Both the position numbers and the translations under genes were made by a program. A model generated the notes under the pieces. It was not told the origin of the DNA, made no database searches, and saw only the letters and a list, made by a program, of their open reading frames with translations. Positions 54,579-64,000 of a DNA stretch of 64,000 nt are shown here, piece after piece (the stretch's first letter is position 1; every line of letters starts with the position of its first letter). The stretch is from Pirellula sp. (GTDB lineage Bacteria > Planctomycetota > Planctomycetia > Pirellulales > Pirellulaceae). The stretch lies in NCBI GenBank assembly GCA_021300015.1, contig JAJTFB010000021.1, positions 1 to 64,000 of the forward strand, given 5' to 3'.

Positions 54579-54992
54579 TCACTTTGCTTTGGGTGCCGCA
54601 GCGAATTTCTCTGCGGAGAGCTTCATTACTTTTCCATTCTCCAAGAGTACCCAGCAACCGTCGGCGTCCATGGTTTTTTGGTGCGCGATGATCCGCTCAC
54701 CGCCATCGGCAAGACCAGAACCCCAGAAGTAAACCAGTTCGCCGTTGATCAGGTACTCGGCAGCAACCGGTGCCATGGGTTCAAGCGGCATGAAGGCTGC
54801 GACATCCTTAGGCGGTTGCAGGTTGTCTGTAGGCAGGTTCTTGAGGAACTGGTGGAAGTCCTCCAAAGCGCCACGAAGGGGTTGCTCGACCGGCCCGGAT
54901 TTTGTTCCGCCGCAACCTATTGCGGTCAACGCCAGACATCCGAACCAGCAGATCAGAGCAAACTCGCGTCGGAAAATCGTTTGGGAGAACAT
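54579..54992 (-). CDS. Small lipoprotein of unknown function
   Basis: A 137-residue protein. The signal peptide ends in LTAIGC with the lipidated Cys at about residue 27. The mature part is short: a helix (ALEDFHQFLKNL), a Pro-rich stretch, then strands ELVYFWGSGLADGGERIIAH and GCWVLLENGKVMKLSAEKF. No family was recognised. It starts 246 bases from the end of the DUF1559 gene on the same strand, so a shared transcript is possible but unproven. Confidence 0.7.
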   Translation of the reverse strand: MFSQTIFRREFALICWFGCLALTAIGCGGTKSGPVEQPLRGALEDFHQFLKNLPTDNLQPPKDVAAFMPLEPMAPVAAEYLINGELVYFWGSGLADGGERIIAHQKTMDADGCWVLLENGKVMKLSAEKFAAAPKAK

Positions 54993-55162
54993 AGGATGAC
55001 TAGCACTTTTTAGAGTAGCAAAGCAAAGAGCAGCCGAGCAAAAAGCTCGACGATCGGCTCTTCAAAAAAAGGGGAGGCTGATACGCTCAGCCAAAGGGTA
55101 CATGGGCTGGAATCCAGGAGGGGCAGGGGAGAGCCAATATTTCAAGCATATCAAGCATGCTC

Positions 55163-55189
55163 CCTCCCGTGGCCTAAAGCCACGGGAGG
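55163..55189. repeat. Perfect 11-bp palindrome, REP-like or terminator
   Basis: CCTCCCGTGGC (55163-55173) pairs fully with GCCACGGGAGG (55179-55189) around CTAAA. It lies 50 bases beyond the end of the DUF1559 gene and may end its transcript. The 'CCGTGGC..GCCACGG' form resembles intergenic palindromes that I recall from planctomycete genomes, so it could also be one copy of a dispersed repeat. Confidence 0.65.
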
Positions 55190-55238
55190 TGCAATTCATA
55201 GATTGCTTGCGATGTGTCGCAAGGACTCTACCCGAGAA

Positions 55239-56270
55239 CTACTCTTCGATCGCGACGGTTTCACCCCCGGCGCGTGTCCCGGCAGCATACCAAACCTCGA
55301 ACGATGTCGATTCGCTGACGTATCGGACCGAGCCATCGACAAAGCAACTGTTCACACCGCCGGAATGGTAGCTGCTGGCGCCGATATGAGCGCGTCGGAA
55401 CGAGGCATCTCCACAGGTGTACTGCTGCGTCAAAGGGTTGTTCACGTTGCGGTTCCAGTTGATTGGAAGAGTATGCGAATAGAGGGTGTTGTGGTTGATG
55501 CCCCCTCGATAGTACTGCAATCCAACATAGTTGATCCGAGTACCGGCGGTGCTACCGGCTCGGCAACCGGGGTCATTTCGCCCGTCGATCAATCCAACGC
55601 CTTGGGAGATGTCTCCCGAGGCTCGATTGGTCGTGTAGTTGACCACCGAGGTATCCCCAAATTTCCGCATCACTTCAGTGAAAATCGCGGTGTTGCTCGT
55701 TCCATCGCGCACCGAAGCCATCTTGATCCCCTTGGGGGTCTGATTCAGAGCAACGCTGCTAAAGTTGCCATTGAAAATTCCCCCTCGGTCATCCAGGACG
55801 CGGCAATCAGCAACCCCGCCGATGCTACCGAAGTAGCTCAAGCGACCGACGGTCACTCCGCTGGCAGTGAACTGAGCATCGGAAGGGTCCGAGGGGCAAA
55901 GAAAGGTCGGGACGTCTTGCTGACGGGCAGCTAGATTTCTTGCATGCGTATTGACATCCAAGGTAAAGTCGAACTGATTGAACTTGGTCGATTGCTCGAG
56001 GAACGTCAAGACGATGGTCGTCCAAGCCGGACGGCTCGTCGCGGCAGTCGTCGATGCTCGCGTCCATTCTCCGGGGGGAAGCGATTTATAGGCCGACTCA
56101 AAGTTTTGAGCTCCTAGGCCTAATTGCTTGAGATTGTTGCTACAGCTCATCCTCCGAGCCGCCTCGCGGGCCGCCTGAACAGCCGGCAAGAGCAAGCCGA
56201 CCAGTACGCCGATGATCGCGATGACCACCAGCAATTCGACAAGCGTAAAACCCCTTTTCGTGGTTTTCAT
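55239..56270 (-). CDS. DUF1559 protein with type IV prepilin-like N-terminus
   Basis: A 343-residue protein. The ATG at 56270 is chosen because GAGGGA lies nine bases upstream and it gives the exact prepilin leader [20 protein letters not shown], cleaved after Gly by a prepilin peptidase; the open frame 29 codons further back has no such context. Then come the DUF1559 marks: [44 protein letters not shown] and, at the C-terminus, [20 protein letters not shown]. These are major pseudopilin-like surface proteins, present in dozens of copies in planctomycetes. Function is unknown. It stands alone. Confidence 0.92.
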   Translation of the reverse strand: MKTTKRGFTLVELLVVIAIIGVLVGLLLPAVQAAREAARRMSCSNNLKQLGLGAQNFESAYKSLPPGEWTRASTTAATSRPAWTTIVLTFLEQSTKFNQFDFTLDVNTHARNLAARQQDVPTFLCPSDPSDAQFTASGVTVGRLSYFGSIGGVADCRVLDDRGGIFNGNFSSVALNQTPKGIKMASVRDGTSNTAIFTEVMRKFGDTSVVNYTTNRASGDISQGVGLIDGRNDPGCRAGSTAGTRINYVGLQYYRGGINHNTLYSHTLPINWNRNVNNPLTQQYTCGDASFRRAHIGASSYHSGGVNSCFVDGSVRYVSESTSFEVWYAAGTRAGGETVAIEE

Positions 56271-56546
56271 CAAAAGTCCCTCAACACCATAAAAAATTAA
56301 AAAAACAACCCTGATACGGGCTCTCCGGGGGATCGAACGAATCCCCAGGCTATACAAATAATCCTAATGGCGTGAATCTGACAAGTCAACCGAAAGCAAG
56401 GGAGGAGAATCACCCTCTGCCTTTGAGCTAAGAGAGAGTTAAACCCCGTTAGACCCAAAACAAGGGCTACTGTTTGTGCGCTGTAACCAAGAATCCCAGC
56501 CGAAAAAACGCCGAAAAACCGAGATGAAAATCACAAAACCGTAATC

Positions 56547-57443
56547 TTAATGGCCCATCAGGCCGAATCGCTCAAGTGTACCTCGGAGAACGTCCAGCTC
56601 TGCTGGCTCGAGAGCCGTCATCGGCAGGCGAAGCTCCCCGGTATCGCGTCGAAGGAGCATCATGGCAGCTTTGACCGGAATTGGATTGGTTGCCAACGAG
56701 AGCATATCCCTACAAAGCGGGAAGAGCTTGTGGTGCCATTTGGCTGCCAGGACGAAATCGCCGTCCAAAGCCGCCTTGACCATCGCCAGCAGATCTCCTG
56801 GAACGATGTTGCCAGCCACCGAAATGACCCCTTGGGCTCCGATGCTCATCATCGGCAAGGTCAACGAGTCATCGCCGCTGAGGACCGTCAGGTTCGTTGT
56901 GTTGAGGATTTGAGAGCACTGATCGAGCGATCCGGTGGCTTCCTTGACCATCGTGATGTTCGGAATATCCGCAAGCTTGGCAATCGTCTCGGGCTCGATA
57001 TTCTTGGCAGAACGGCCAGGAATGTTGTAGACACAGTGGGGGATGCCGACTTCCGAGGCGATCGCTTTGAAGTGCTCGTAGAAGCCTCGTTGGGTGGGTT
57101 TGTTGTAGTACGGAGCGACTTGCAAGGATGCATCTGCACCTTCCTTGGCTGCCCAACGGGTCAAACGCAGGGCTTCTGCCGTGCAGTTGCTGCCGGTTCC
57201 AGCCATGACTTTGCAACGGCCGCGAGCCGCTTGGATGACTTCGCTGATGACGCGCTCATGCTCGTCGTGGGATAGAGTTGGCGACTCCCCTGTAGTTCCT
57301 ACGGGGACCAGGAAAGTCACCCCGGAGCTGATCTGGAAATCGATCTGTTCCTGGAGCCGTTTGATATCGAGTTTACCGTCGCGAAACGGAGTGACTATCG
57401 CAACTCCAACGCCCGCAAAATCGCTTCCCTTGCGAGAACCCAT
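56547..57443 (-). CDS. dapA: 4-hydroxy-tetrahydrodipicolinate synthase
   Basis: A 298-residue TIM-barrel enzyme that condenses pyruvate with aspartate semialdehyde in the lysine/diaminopimelate pathway. Key residues are all present: T50-T51 in GTTGE, Y139 and R144 in YNIPGRS, and the Schiff-base lysine K167 in MVKEATG. The NKPTQRG loop is also typical. It starts 14 bases after atpC ends, on the same strand, so it is probably read from the ATP synthase operon, which is an unusual position. The members of this fold (sialate lyase, KDG aldolase) differ around Y139/R144, and the intact DapA set makes the assignment good. Confidence 0.9.
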   Translation of the reverse strand: MGSRKGSDFAGVGVAIVTPFRDGKLDIKRLQEQIDFQISSGVTFLVPVGTTGESPTLSHDEHERVISEVIQAARGRCKVMAGTGSNCTAEALRLTRWAAKEGADASLQVAPYYNKPTQRGFYEHFKAIASEVGIPHCVYNIPGRSAKNIEPETIAKLADIPNITMVKEATGSLDQCSQILNTTNLTVLSGDDSLTLPMMSIGAQGVISVAGNIVPGDLLAMVKAALDGDFVLAAKWHHKLFPLCRDMLSLATNPIPVKAAMMLLRRDTGELRLPMTALEPAELDVLRGTLERFGLMGH

Positions 57444-57457
57444 GAGCTGATTTGCCT

Positions 57458-57856
57458 TTAGCTACTGATCCTGAGTTTACCGCGAGCTTGGGCCAACGCC
57501 CGCTCTTTGACGCTGCGTGTTTGAGGCGTATTTGCGACCATTTCGGTGGCCTTTTGCAATTCTTCCTCGGCGCTTTTTCGATCGATCTGCTCGGGTTTGA
57601 GCAACCGGTTCGTCAGTACATAGACTCCATCGCGAGTCACCTGAACGAACCCTCCCTCGACAAACCAGGATTGCTCGCCAGTGGCCGACTGGAGTTTGAG
57701 CAAACCGAACCCGATCCGTCCGACCATCGGTGCGCGGCCCGGCAGAATACCCAACTCACCGTCGTACATCGGAAGTTTGAGCGATTCGCATTGAGCATCG
57801 AGCTCCGTTCTTTCCGGAGTCACGACGATGCAATGGACAGATGTGTCTGAACTCAT
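57458..57856 (-). CDS. atpC: ATP synthase F1 subunit epsilon
   Basis: A 132-residue subunit with the N-terminal beta-sandwich: [36 protein letters not shown] and [20 protein letters not shown]-terminal helical hairpin follows ([14 protein letters not shown], then [14 protein letters not shown]). It is part of the rotor stalk and regulates ATP hydrolysis. It begins 2 bases after the beta-subunit stop codon. Confidence 0.92.
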   Translation of the reverse strand: MSSDTSVHCIVVTPERTELDAQCESLKLPMYDGELGILPGRAPMVGRIGFGLLKLQSATGEQSWFVEGGFVQVTRDGVYVLTNRLLKPEQIDRKSAEEELQKATEMVANTPQTRSVKERALAQARGKLRISS

Positions 57857-57858
57857 GG

Positions 57859-59334
<1,476 letters not shown>

Positions 59335-59451
59335 CTAAAAAAAGGTATGTGTTGAAAAAGTTTTCAATGAAAAGTTATCTAATCAACGCGTCGCAGGAAC
59401 CGTCGGATTCGCACAACGCTGTACCACCCCAGCGGTTTAACCGCCGAGATT

Positions 59452-60366
59452 TTAACCGAGGGCTTCAACCCCTCCGATGATTTCCATGATCTCTTGGGTG
59501 ATCTTGCTCTGTCGGGCACGGTTGTACGTTCGCGACAATCCCTTGATGATGTCCCCTGCATTTTCCGTCGCGCTTTTCATAGCGACCATCCGTGCGATTT
59601 GCTCGCTGACGGCCGCATCCAAAAAGCACTTGAACAGCCTAGCTCGGAAACTTGCCGGTACGACTTCCTGGAGAATCGCCGAGGCGTTGGGCAGAAATTC
59701 GTAATCGTCACGCACCTTGTTCTCTTGACCGGTGCTTTGGGTTTCAGTGCTGGAACTCACGGTAGCCGGGGAACTGACGTCGAGTCCGGCAAACGGGAGC
59801 AAGGTCTCAACAACAGGGACTTGTTTGGAACTGCTAATAAATCGCGTGTAGGCCACGTCGACGCGATCGACTTGACCCGATACGAAACGATAAATCAGCT
59901 CGTCGGCAATCTTGGCAACGGCGTCAAAGCTCGGCTGGTCATCGAATTCCGTGTAGGTCTTTTCGATGGGGATGCCGGCATAACGAAAGGCTGAAATCCC
60001 TCGCTTGCCGCTGACGGAGGTTTGCCCCGCATCGGCTTGCTCTTGGATTTCGCTTCGGCGTTGGGCCGCAACGCGTACGAGCGAACCGTTGTACCCGCCG
60101 CACAAGCCACGGTTGGCCGTGAGCACAAGGATATCGACGGCCTTGACCGTATCGTGGGCTACGAGCAACGGATGAGATACACTCGCACCGCTATTGGCCA
60201 AATCTTGTACGATCTGGGTAATACGCTTGGTGTAGTCGGTCGCAGCCGCCGCGCGGTCCATCGCTTTTTTAAAGCGGGCCGTCGCAATGAGCTCCATCGT
60301 CCGGGTGATCTTGCGAATATTCCGGACGCTCTTTCGACGTTTATCGAGTTGACGAATGTTTGCCAT
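59452..60366 (-). CDS. atpG: ATP synthase F1 subunit gamma
   Basis: The 304-residue central-stalk subunit. N-terminal helix: IRQLDKRRKSVRNIRKITRTMELIATARFKKA. The C-terminal helix (RMVAMKSATENAGDII, SRTYNRARQSKITQEIMEI) completes the coiled coil. The middle has an insertion rich in Ser and Thr (about 200-215) that makes it slightly longer than the E. coli protein. It lies between alpha and beta, as in most operons. Confidence 0.94.
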   Translation of the reverse strand: MANIRQLDKRRKSVRNIRKITRTMELIATARFKKAMDRAAAATDYTKRITQIVQDLANSGASVSHPLLVAHDTVKAVDILVLTANRGLCGGYNGSLVRVAAQRRSEIQEQADAGQTSVSGKRGISAFRYAGIPIEKTYTEFDDQPSFDAVAKIADELIYRFVSGQVDRVDVAYTRFISSSKQVPVVETLLPFAGLDVSSPATVSSSTETQSTGQENKVRDDYEFLPNASAILQEVVPASFRARLFKCFLDAAVSEQIARMVAMKSATENAGDIIKGLSRTYNRARQSKITQEIMEIIGGVEALG

Positions 60367-60390
60367 TGCCAGTGATTTCCTCGTCTAGGG

Positions 60391-61899
60391 TTACGCTCGG
60401 AAGGTCGCTTTGAAGGCGCTGATCGTCGACTTGATCATCTCTTCGACTTCAGGAGTCAAATCGGCGACATCACTGATCTTCTGGAGAACATCCCCTTTTC
60501 GATCCCTCAAGAAATCCAGAAGCCCGGTTTCGAACTCGCGAACCTTCGCAACTGGGATATCATCGAGATGTCCACGGGTACCGGCGTAGATGCTGACAAT
60601 CTGCTCGGCAACACTCATGGGCTGGAATTGCGGCTGCTTGAGCAATTCGACCATGCGGTAACCACGATCCAATTTGGCTTGCGTTGCCGGATCGAGTTCA
60701 GTCCCGAGTTGCGCGAAGGCTTCCAACTCGCGAAACGCAGCCAAGTCCAATCGCAAACCGCCGGCAACCTTCTTCATCGCCTTGATCTGGGCATTTCCAC
60801 CCACGCGCGATACCGAAATACCGACGTTCATCGCAGGTCGAATACCGGCGAAGAACAAGTCAGGTTGAAGGTAAATCTGACCGTCCGTGATCGAAATCAC
60901 ATTCGTGGGAATGTACGCCGAAACTTCCCCTTCGAGGGTTTCGATGATCGGAAGACTCGTCAAAGAGCCACTTCCAAGAGCCTTCGAGAGTTTTGCCGAA
61001 CGCTCAAGCAGTCGACTGTGGCAGTAAAACACGTCCCCAGGGAACGCTTCGCGTCCTGGTGGGCGTCGCATGAGCAAGCTCAATTGACGATAAGCGACGG
61101 CTTGCTTGCTCAAGTCATCGTAGACGATCAATGCATGTTGGCCGTTGAACATGAAGTGTTCGGCCATCGCGGTTCCTGCGTAAGGTGCAACGTATTGCAA
61201 AGGGGCAGGGGCACTGGCTCCCGAAACGATCACCGTGGTGTATTCCATCGCCCCGGCTTTGTCCAAAGCATCGATGAGCAATGCCACCGAGGATTCCTTT
61301 TGACCGATAGCGACATAGAAGCACTTTACTCCCTTGCCTTTTTGATTGATGATCGCATCGATCGCAATCGCGGTCTTGCCGGTCTTGCGGTCGCCGATGA
61401 TCAATTCCCGCTGTCCGCGTCCGATAGGAGTCATCGCGTCGATGGCCTTGATCCCGGTTTGCATCGGCTCGTTGACCGGATGCCGTTCGGCCACTCCCGT
61501 CGCGATGATTTCGACCGGGCGGCGAATGTTGGTGGTCACTGGTCCTTTGCCGTCCATGGGATTCCCGAGCGGATCGAGAACGCGCCCGACAACGGCATCG
61601 CCGGCCGGGACGCTCAAAAGCGTTCCAAGAGCACGGACTTCATCCCCTTCTTTGATGCTCAGGTAGTCACCGAGGATGATGACCCCGACGGATTTCTCTT
61701 CGAGGTTAAAGGCCAACCCGATCACGCCGCTGGGGAATTCGACCATCTCGCCGGACATTACCCCCGAGAGTCCGTAGACACGGGCGATACCATCACCGAC
61801 CTCAAGGACCGTTCCTACTTCGCGTACGTCAACCTGGCTACCGAACTGCTCGATTTCCTTTTGAATGACGCTTGCAATTTCATCCGAGTTAAACTTCAT
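60391..61899 (-). CDS. atpA: ATP synthase F1 subunit alpha
   Basis: The 502-residue nucleotide-binding subunit with Walker [16 protein letters not shown] and the alpha-specific [24 protein letters not shown] and [19 protein letters not shown]. The N-terminal helix ([15 protein letters not shown]) that contacts delta is intact. GAGG lies a few bases ahead of the ATG. A 487-codon frame opposite this gene is a shadow. Confidence 0.96.
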   Translation of the reverse strand: MKFNSDEIASVIQKEIEQFGSQVDVREVGTVLEVGDGIARVYGLSGVMSGEMVEFPSGVIGLAFNLEEKSVGVIILGDYLSIKEGDEVRALGTLLSVPAGDAVVGRVLDPLGNPMDGKGPVTTNIRRPVEIIATGVAERHPVNEPMQTGIKAIDAMTPIGRGQRELIIGDRKTGKTAIAIDAIINQKGKGVKCFYVAIGQKESSVALLIDALDKAGAMEYTTVIVSGASAPAPLQYVAPYAGTAMAEHFMFNGQHALIVYDDLSKQAVAYRQLSLLMRRPPGREAFPGDVFYCHSRLLERSAKLSKALGSGSLTSLPIIETLEGEVSAYIPTNVISITDGQIYLQPDLFFAGIRPAMNVGISVSRVGGNAQIKAMKKVAGGLRLDLAAFRELEAFAQLGTELDPATQAKLDRGYRMVELLKQPQFQPMSVAEQIVSIYAGTRGHLDDIPVAKVREFETGLLDFLRDRKGDVLQKISDVADLTPEVEEMIKSTISAFKATFRA

Positions 61900-62020
61900 T
61901 TCTTCAACCTCGCAAACCCCTGCCCATCGGCAAACTGCCTGTGCTCGGGGGGAACCTTGTATTCAAACTTAATGATTCAGACCAAAACGTTGATTTCTCG
62001 TGTCCGCCCTGCCGGGATCC

Positions 62021-62647
62021 TTAGGTCGTAGTGACCATGGAGTCGGCGATCGATCGGACTGCATTTTCGGCGCGCTGAGTGACGACTTTTCGCAGCGAGC
62101 GAAGCTGTCCATCGATGCTGCCATCGTAAACCGTATCGCCGATCCTGACGACCAATCCGCCGAGGATTTGAGGGTCGACCTTCACAACGATGCGGACTTG
62201 TTTCTTTAAAAGCGATTCGAGCTTCTTGACCAGTGCCTGCTCGGATTCCGCGTTGAGCTTATCCGAAACAGTGACGACCGCTTGGACCCTTCCGGCCATC
62301 TCGTCGGAAAGATCGCTGGTTGAGCCCTGGATGGCTCGTATGGAATTGAGCCTCTGTCGCCGACCGAGCACCTTGAGGAAAGTCAGCAGCGTGGGATCCA
62401 TATTGCCCTTGAAGATCTTATCGATCAGCGCGTTTTTTTCCTCGGCAGACAGCTTGGGATTAGCGATTGCCGTCTCGAGTTTCGGGTGTTTGTCCAACAC
62501 GTCAACGATCAGAGACTGAAACTCTTGGACCACCAGATCGACTTTGTCCTTAGGCACCGACGCCAACAACGCCCGGGCGTAGACCTCGCCGATCTGCTGC
62601 TCGTCGCTGTCGAAAACCGTTGGGATTTTAGTAGCTTTGTCAGCCAT
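62021..62647 (-). CDS. atpH: ATP synthase F1 subunit delta
   Basis: A 208-residue subunit that links the peripheral stalk to the F1 head. The N-terminal helical domain (IGEVYARALLASVPKDKVD, LVVQEFQSLIVDVL, NPKLSAEEKNALIDKIF, FLKVLGRRQRL) is typical. The C-terminal domain has QVRIVVKVDPQILGGLVVRIGDTVYDGSI. It starts 21 bases after atpF. Confidence 0.92.
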   Translation of the reverse strand: MADKATKIPTVFDSDEQQIGEVYARALLASVPKDKVDLVVQEFQSLIVDVLDKHPKLETAIANPKLSAEEKNALIDKIFKGNMDPTLLTFLKVLGRRQRLNSIRAIQGSTSDLSDEMAGRVQAVVTVSDKLNAESEQALVKKLESLLKKQVRIVVKVDPQILGGLVVRIGDTVYDGSIDGQLRSLRKVVTQRAENAVRSIADSMVTTT

Positions 62648-62668
62648 AATCTTTGATCTTTGATGGAC

Positions 62669-63310
62669 TTAGTTGTTGCTGTTGCCGCTTGGAAGCCGTC
62701 CGAGTGCGTCCTTGATCAACTGCTCGTGATCGGAGGTTTTGAGCTCCCGACCGATGACCTTACGAGCAAGGCCAAATGCGATGTCGGTGCTCTTGAGCGA
62801 AAGCTCGCTCAAAGCCGATTGCTTAGCCGTCTCGATTTCGGATCGTGCTCGATCGAGCAAGCGTTCTGCATTGGTCTGCGCCTCGGTCTTGATGCGCTCG
62901 GCGACATGCTCGGCGTCTCGCTTGGCTTGCACGACCATGTCCTGGGCTTGGACGGCCGCATCGGCCAGCTTTGCCTCGTATTCCTTGAGCTTGGCTGCCG
63001 CTTGCTCAGAGGCGACTCGAGCTTCCTCAACTTGTCCGGAAATCAGACGTTCGCGAAGATCCAAACCCTTCATCAGCGGCTTCCACGCCAAAGCGTACAA
63101 AACCGCAAGAAGAGCCAGGAACACCAGAAGTGAAAAGATCGCGAAGTCCGTCCTAAGTTCTAGGGGGTTCGCCATCTCCGAAGAGGCATTCGCGTGGGTC
63201 GGGTCGCTGTGCCCCCCTTCGCTGGCATGGAGAACACCAAGCCCAAACGTAAGGGACAAACCCAAAACGAGCAGCAATGACAACACGTTGTTTCGCAGAC
63301 CAAGGATCAT
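62669..63310 (-). CDS. atpF: ATP synthase Fo subunit b
   Basis: A 213-residue peripheral-stalk subunit. The N-terminus has a hydrophobic stretch (LLLVLGLSLTFGLGVLHASEGG) that looks like a cleavable signal, then a polar His/Ser-rich segment, and only after that the usual membrane helix (FAIFSLLVFLALLAVLYALAW) and the long coiled coil (120 residues of Ala, Glu, Lys and Arg). GAGGGG lies upstream of the ATG. The extra N-terminal signal is longer than in E. coli b. The intervening 63311-63549 holds no gene. Confidence 0.92.
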   Translation of the reverse strand: MILGLRNNVLSLLLVLGLSLTFGLGVLHASEGGHSDPTHANASSEMANPLELRTDFAIFSLLVFLALLAVLYALAWKPLMKGLDLRERLISGQVEEARVASEQAAAKLKEYEAKLADAAVQAQDMVVQAKRDAEHVAERIKTEAQTNAERLLDRARSEIETAKQSALSELSLKSTDIAFGLARKVIGRELKTSDHEQLIKDALGRLPSGNSNN

Positions 63311-63549
63311 TTCTACAGCCCCTCAAAACGGTGCTTACGGTCAAGCACCCTCTGAATTCAGAACAAGTTACAAGCCAATCACAGGAATACGACCCCAAAG
63401 CCATCGCCCACCCACCCAAGGATAGGTTGCAACAAGCAATGAAAGAACCGAATGCCCAAGCCTCACCTTAGAGCCGACGAACGGCCTAACACAAAACCTC
63501 TGGAAGCTTCAAGCCAAACAAAATTGCCCAGCCTGACGCATCGAGCCTA

Positions 63550-63864
<315 letters not shown>

Positions 63865-63910
63865 TCAAACAGACGACTGAACAAAAAAGGTTTACTGAAC
63901 CAAAAACACC

Positions 63911-64000
63911 TTAGTGGTGATGGATCGACGACGAGATAAACAGACCAGCGAGAAACGTAAACATCGCGGCCTGAAGGAAAGCGATAAAGAGCTCAAGCAA
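63911..64000 (-). CDS. atpB: ATP synthase Fo subunit a, C-terminal end (partial)
   Basis: The last 29 codons of atpB before a TAA at 63911-63913; the gene continues past the window edge. The peptide LLELFIAFLQAAMFTFLAGLF in part is the final membrane helix of subunit a, with the conserved Gln in the helix, followed by SSSIHHH. It lies 58 bases upstream of atpE in the normal B-E-F-H-A-G-D-C order. Confidence 0.88.
   Translation of the reverse strand: MLELFIAFLQAAMFTFLAGLFISSSIHHH

Noticed and set aside
60568-62031. 487-codon frame on the plus strand
   Set aside because: It lies opposite atpA over its whole length; the peptide is rich in Arg, His and Asp with no domain pattern. It arises from the codon bias of the real gene.

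Overview
The window looks like the chromosome of a planctomycete, most likely of the Pirellulales (Pirellula/Rhodopirellula type). The reasons are gene families that are abundant in that group: two pairs of DUF1592-type 'planctomycete cytochrome' genes with DUF1552 partners, a DUF1559 prepilin-like protein, a PEP-CTERM protein, secreted proteins with a short 'LE/DxRxLxA' N-terminal box and dockerin-like Ca-binding loops, an ECF sigma factor next to a Ser/Thr kinase, and a very large polytopic membrane protein. No tRNA, rRNA, CRISPR array or intact insertion sequence was seen.

Layout. 0.3-2.8 kb: a PEP-CTERM protein, a decayed ORF end and a long LOG-family protein. 2.9-8.6 kb (minus): a four-gene RNA-repair operon, hen1, two nucleotidyltransferases and pnkp, whose last codons run into an 18-copy heptamer repeat. 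8.9-10.3 kb: a broken, GC-rich aldehyde dehydrogenase. 10.4-15.1 kb: an OprB-type porin and a large secreted helical-repeat protein. 15.2-20.9 kb: an export cluster of a Cys-rich protein, an ABC permease lacking its first helix, a lipoprotein, an HlyD adaptor, an ABC ATPase and a second permease. 21-25 kb: a dockerin/cyanophycinase-like protein, two fused pseudogene fragments and a second dockerin protein. 25.6-30.8 kb: DUF1592, DUF1552 and a secreted protein of unknown function. 31.2-38.6 kb: a frameshifted membrane GDPD, an alpha/beta-hydrolase fused to a CPXCG zinc ribbon, a sialate O-acetylesterase-like protein, a secreted GH32 enzyme and a capsule-type protein. 38.6-47.1 kb (minus): the 2054-residue membrane protein, a Ser/Thr kinase and its sigma factor. 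47.3-50.2 kb: DUF2293, ankyrin and PQQ-propeller proteins. 50.4-54.6 kb: the second DUF1592/DUF1552 pair. 54.6-56.3 kb: a lipoprotein and the DUF1559 protein. 56.5-64.0 kb (minus): dapA at the end of a full F1Fo ATP synthase operon (atpB cut by the window edge, then E-F-H-A-G-D-C).

How the genes may work together. Hen1 and Pnkp are an established RNA end-healing, methylation and sealing pair. The two extra nucleotidyltransferases in the same tightly overlapping operon suggest an added 3'-end processing or nucleotide-addition step, and this is the most system-like locus here. The 15-21 kb cluster encodes all the parts of a MacAB-like exporter except the outer-membrane channel. A second theme is decay: at least five loci (about 9.8, 16.1, 22.6, 22.9 and 32.4 kb) have lost internal segments compared with paralogues or with the family plan, and the parents of the 22.6 kb chimera are intact elsewhere in the window.
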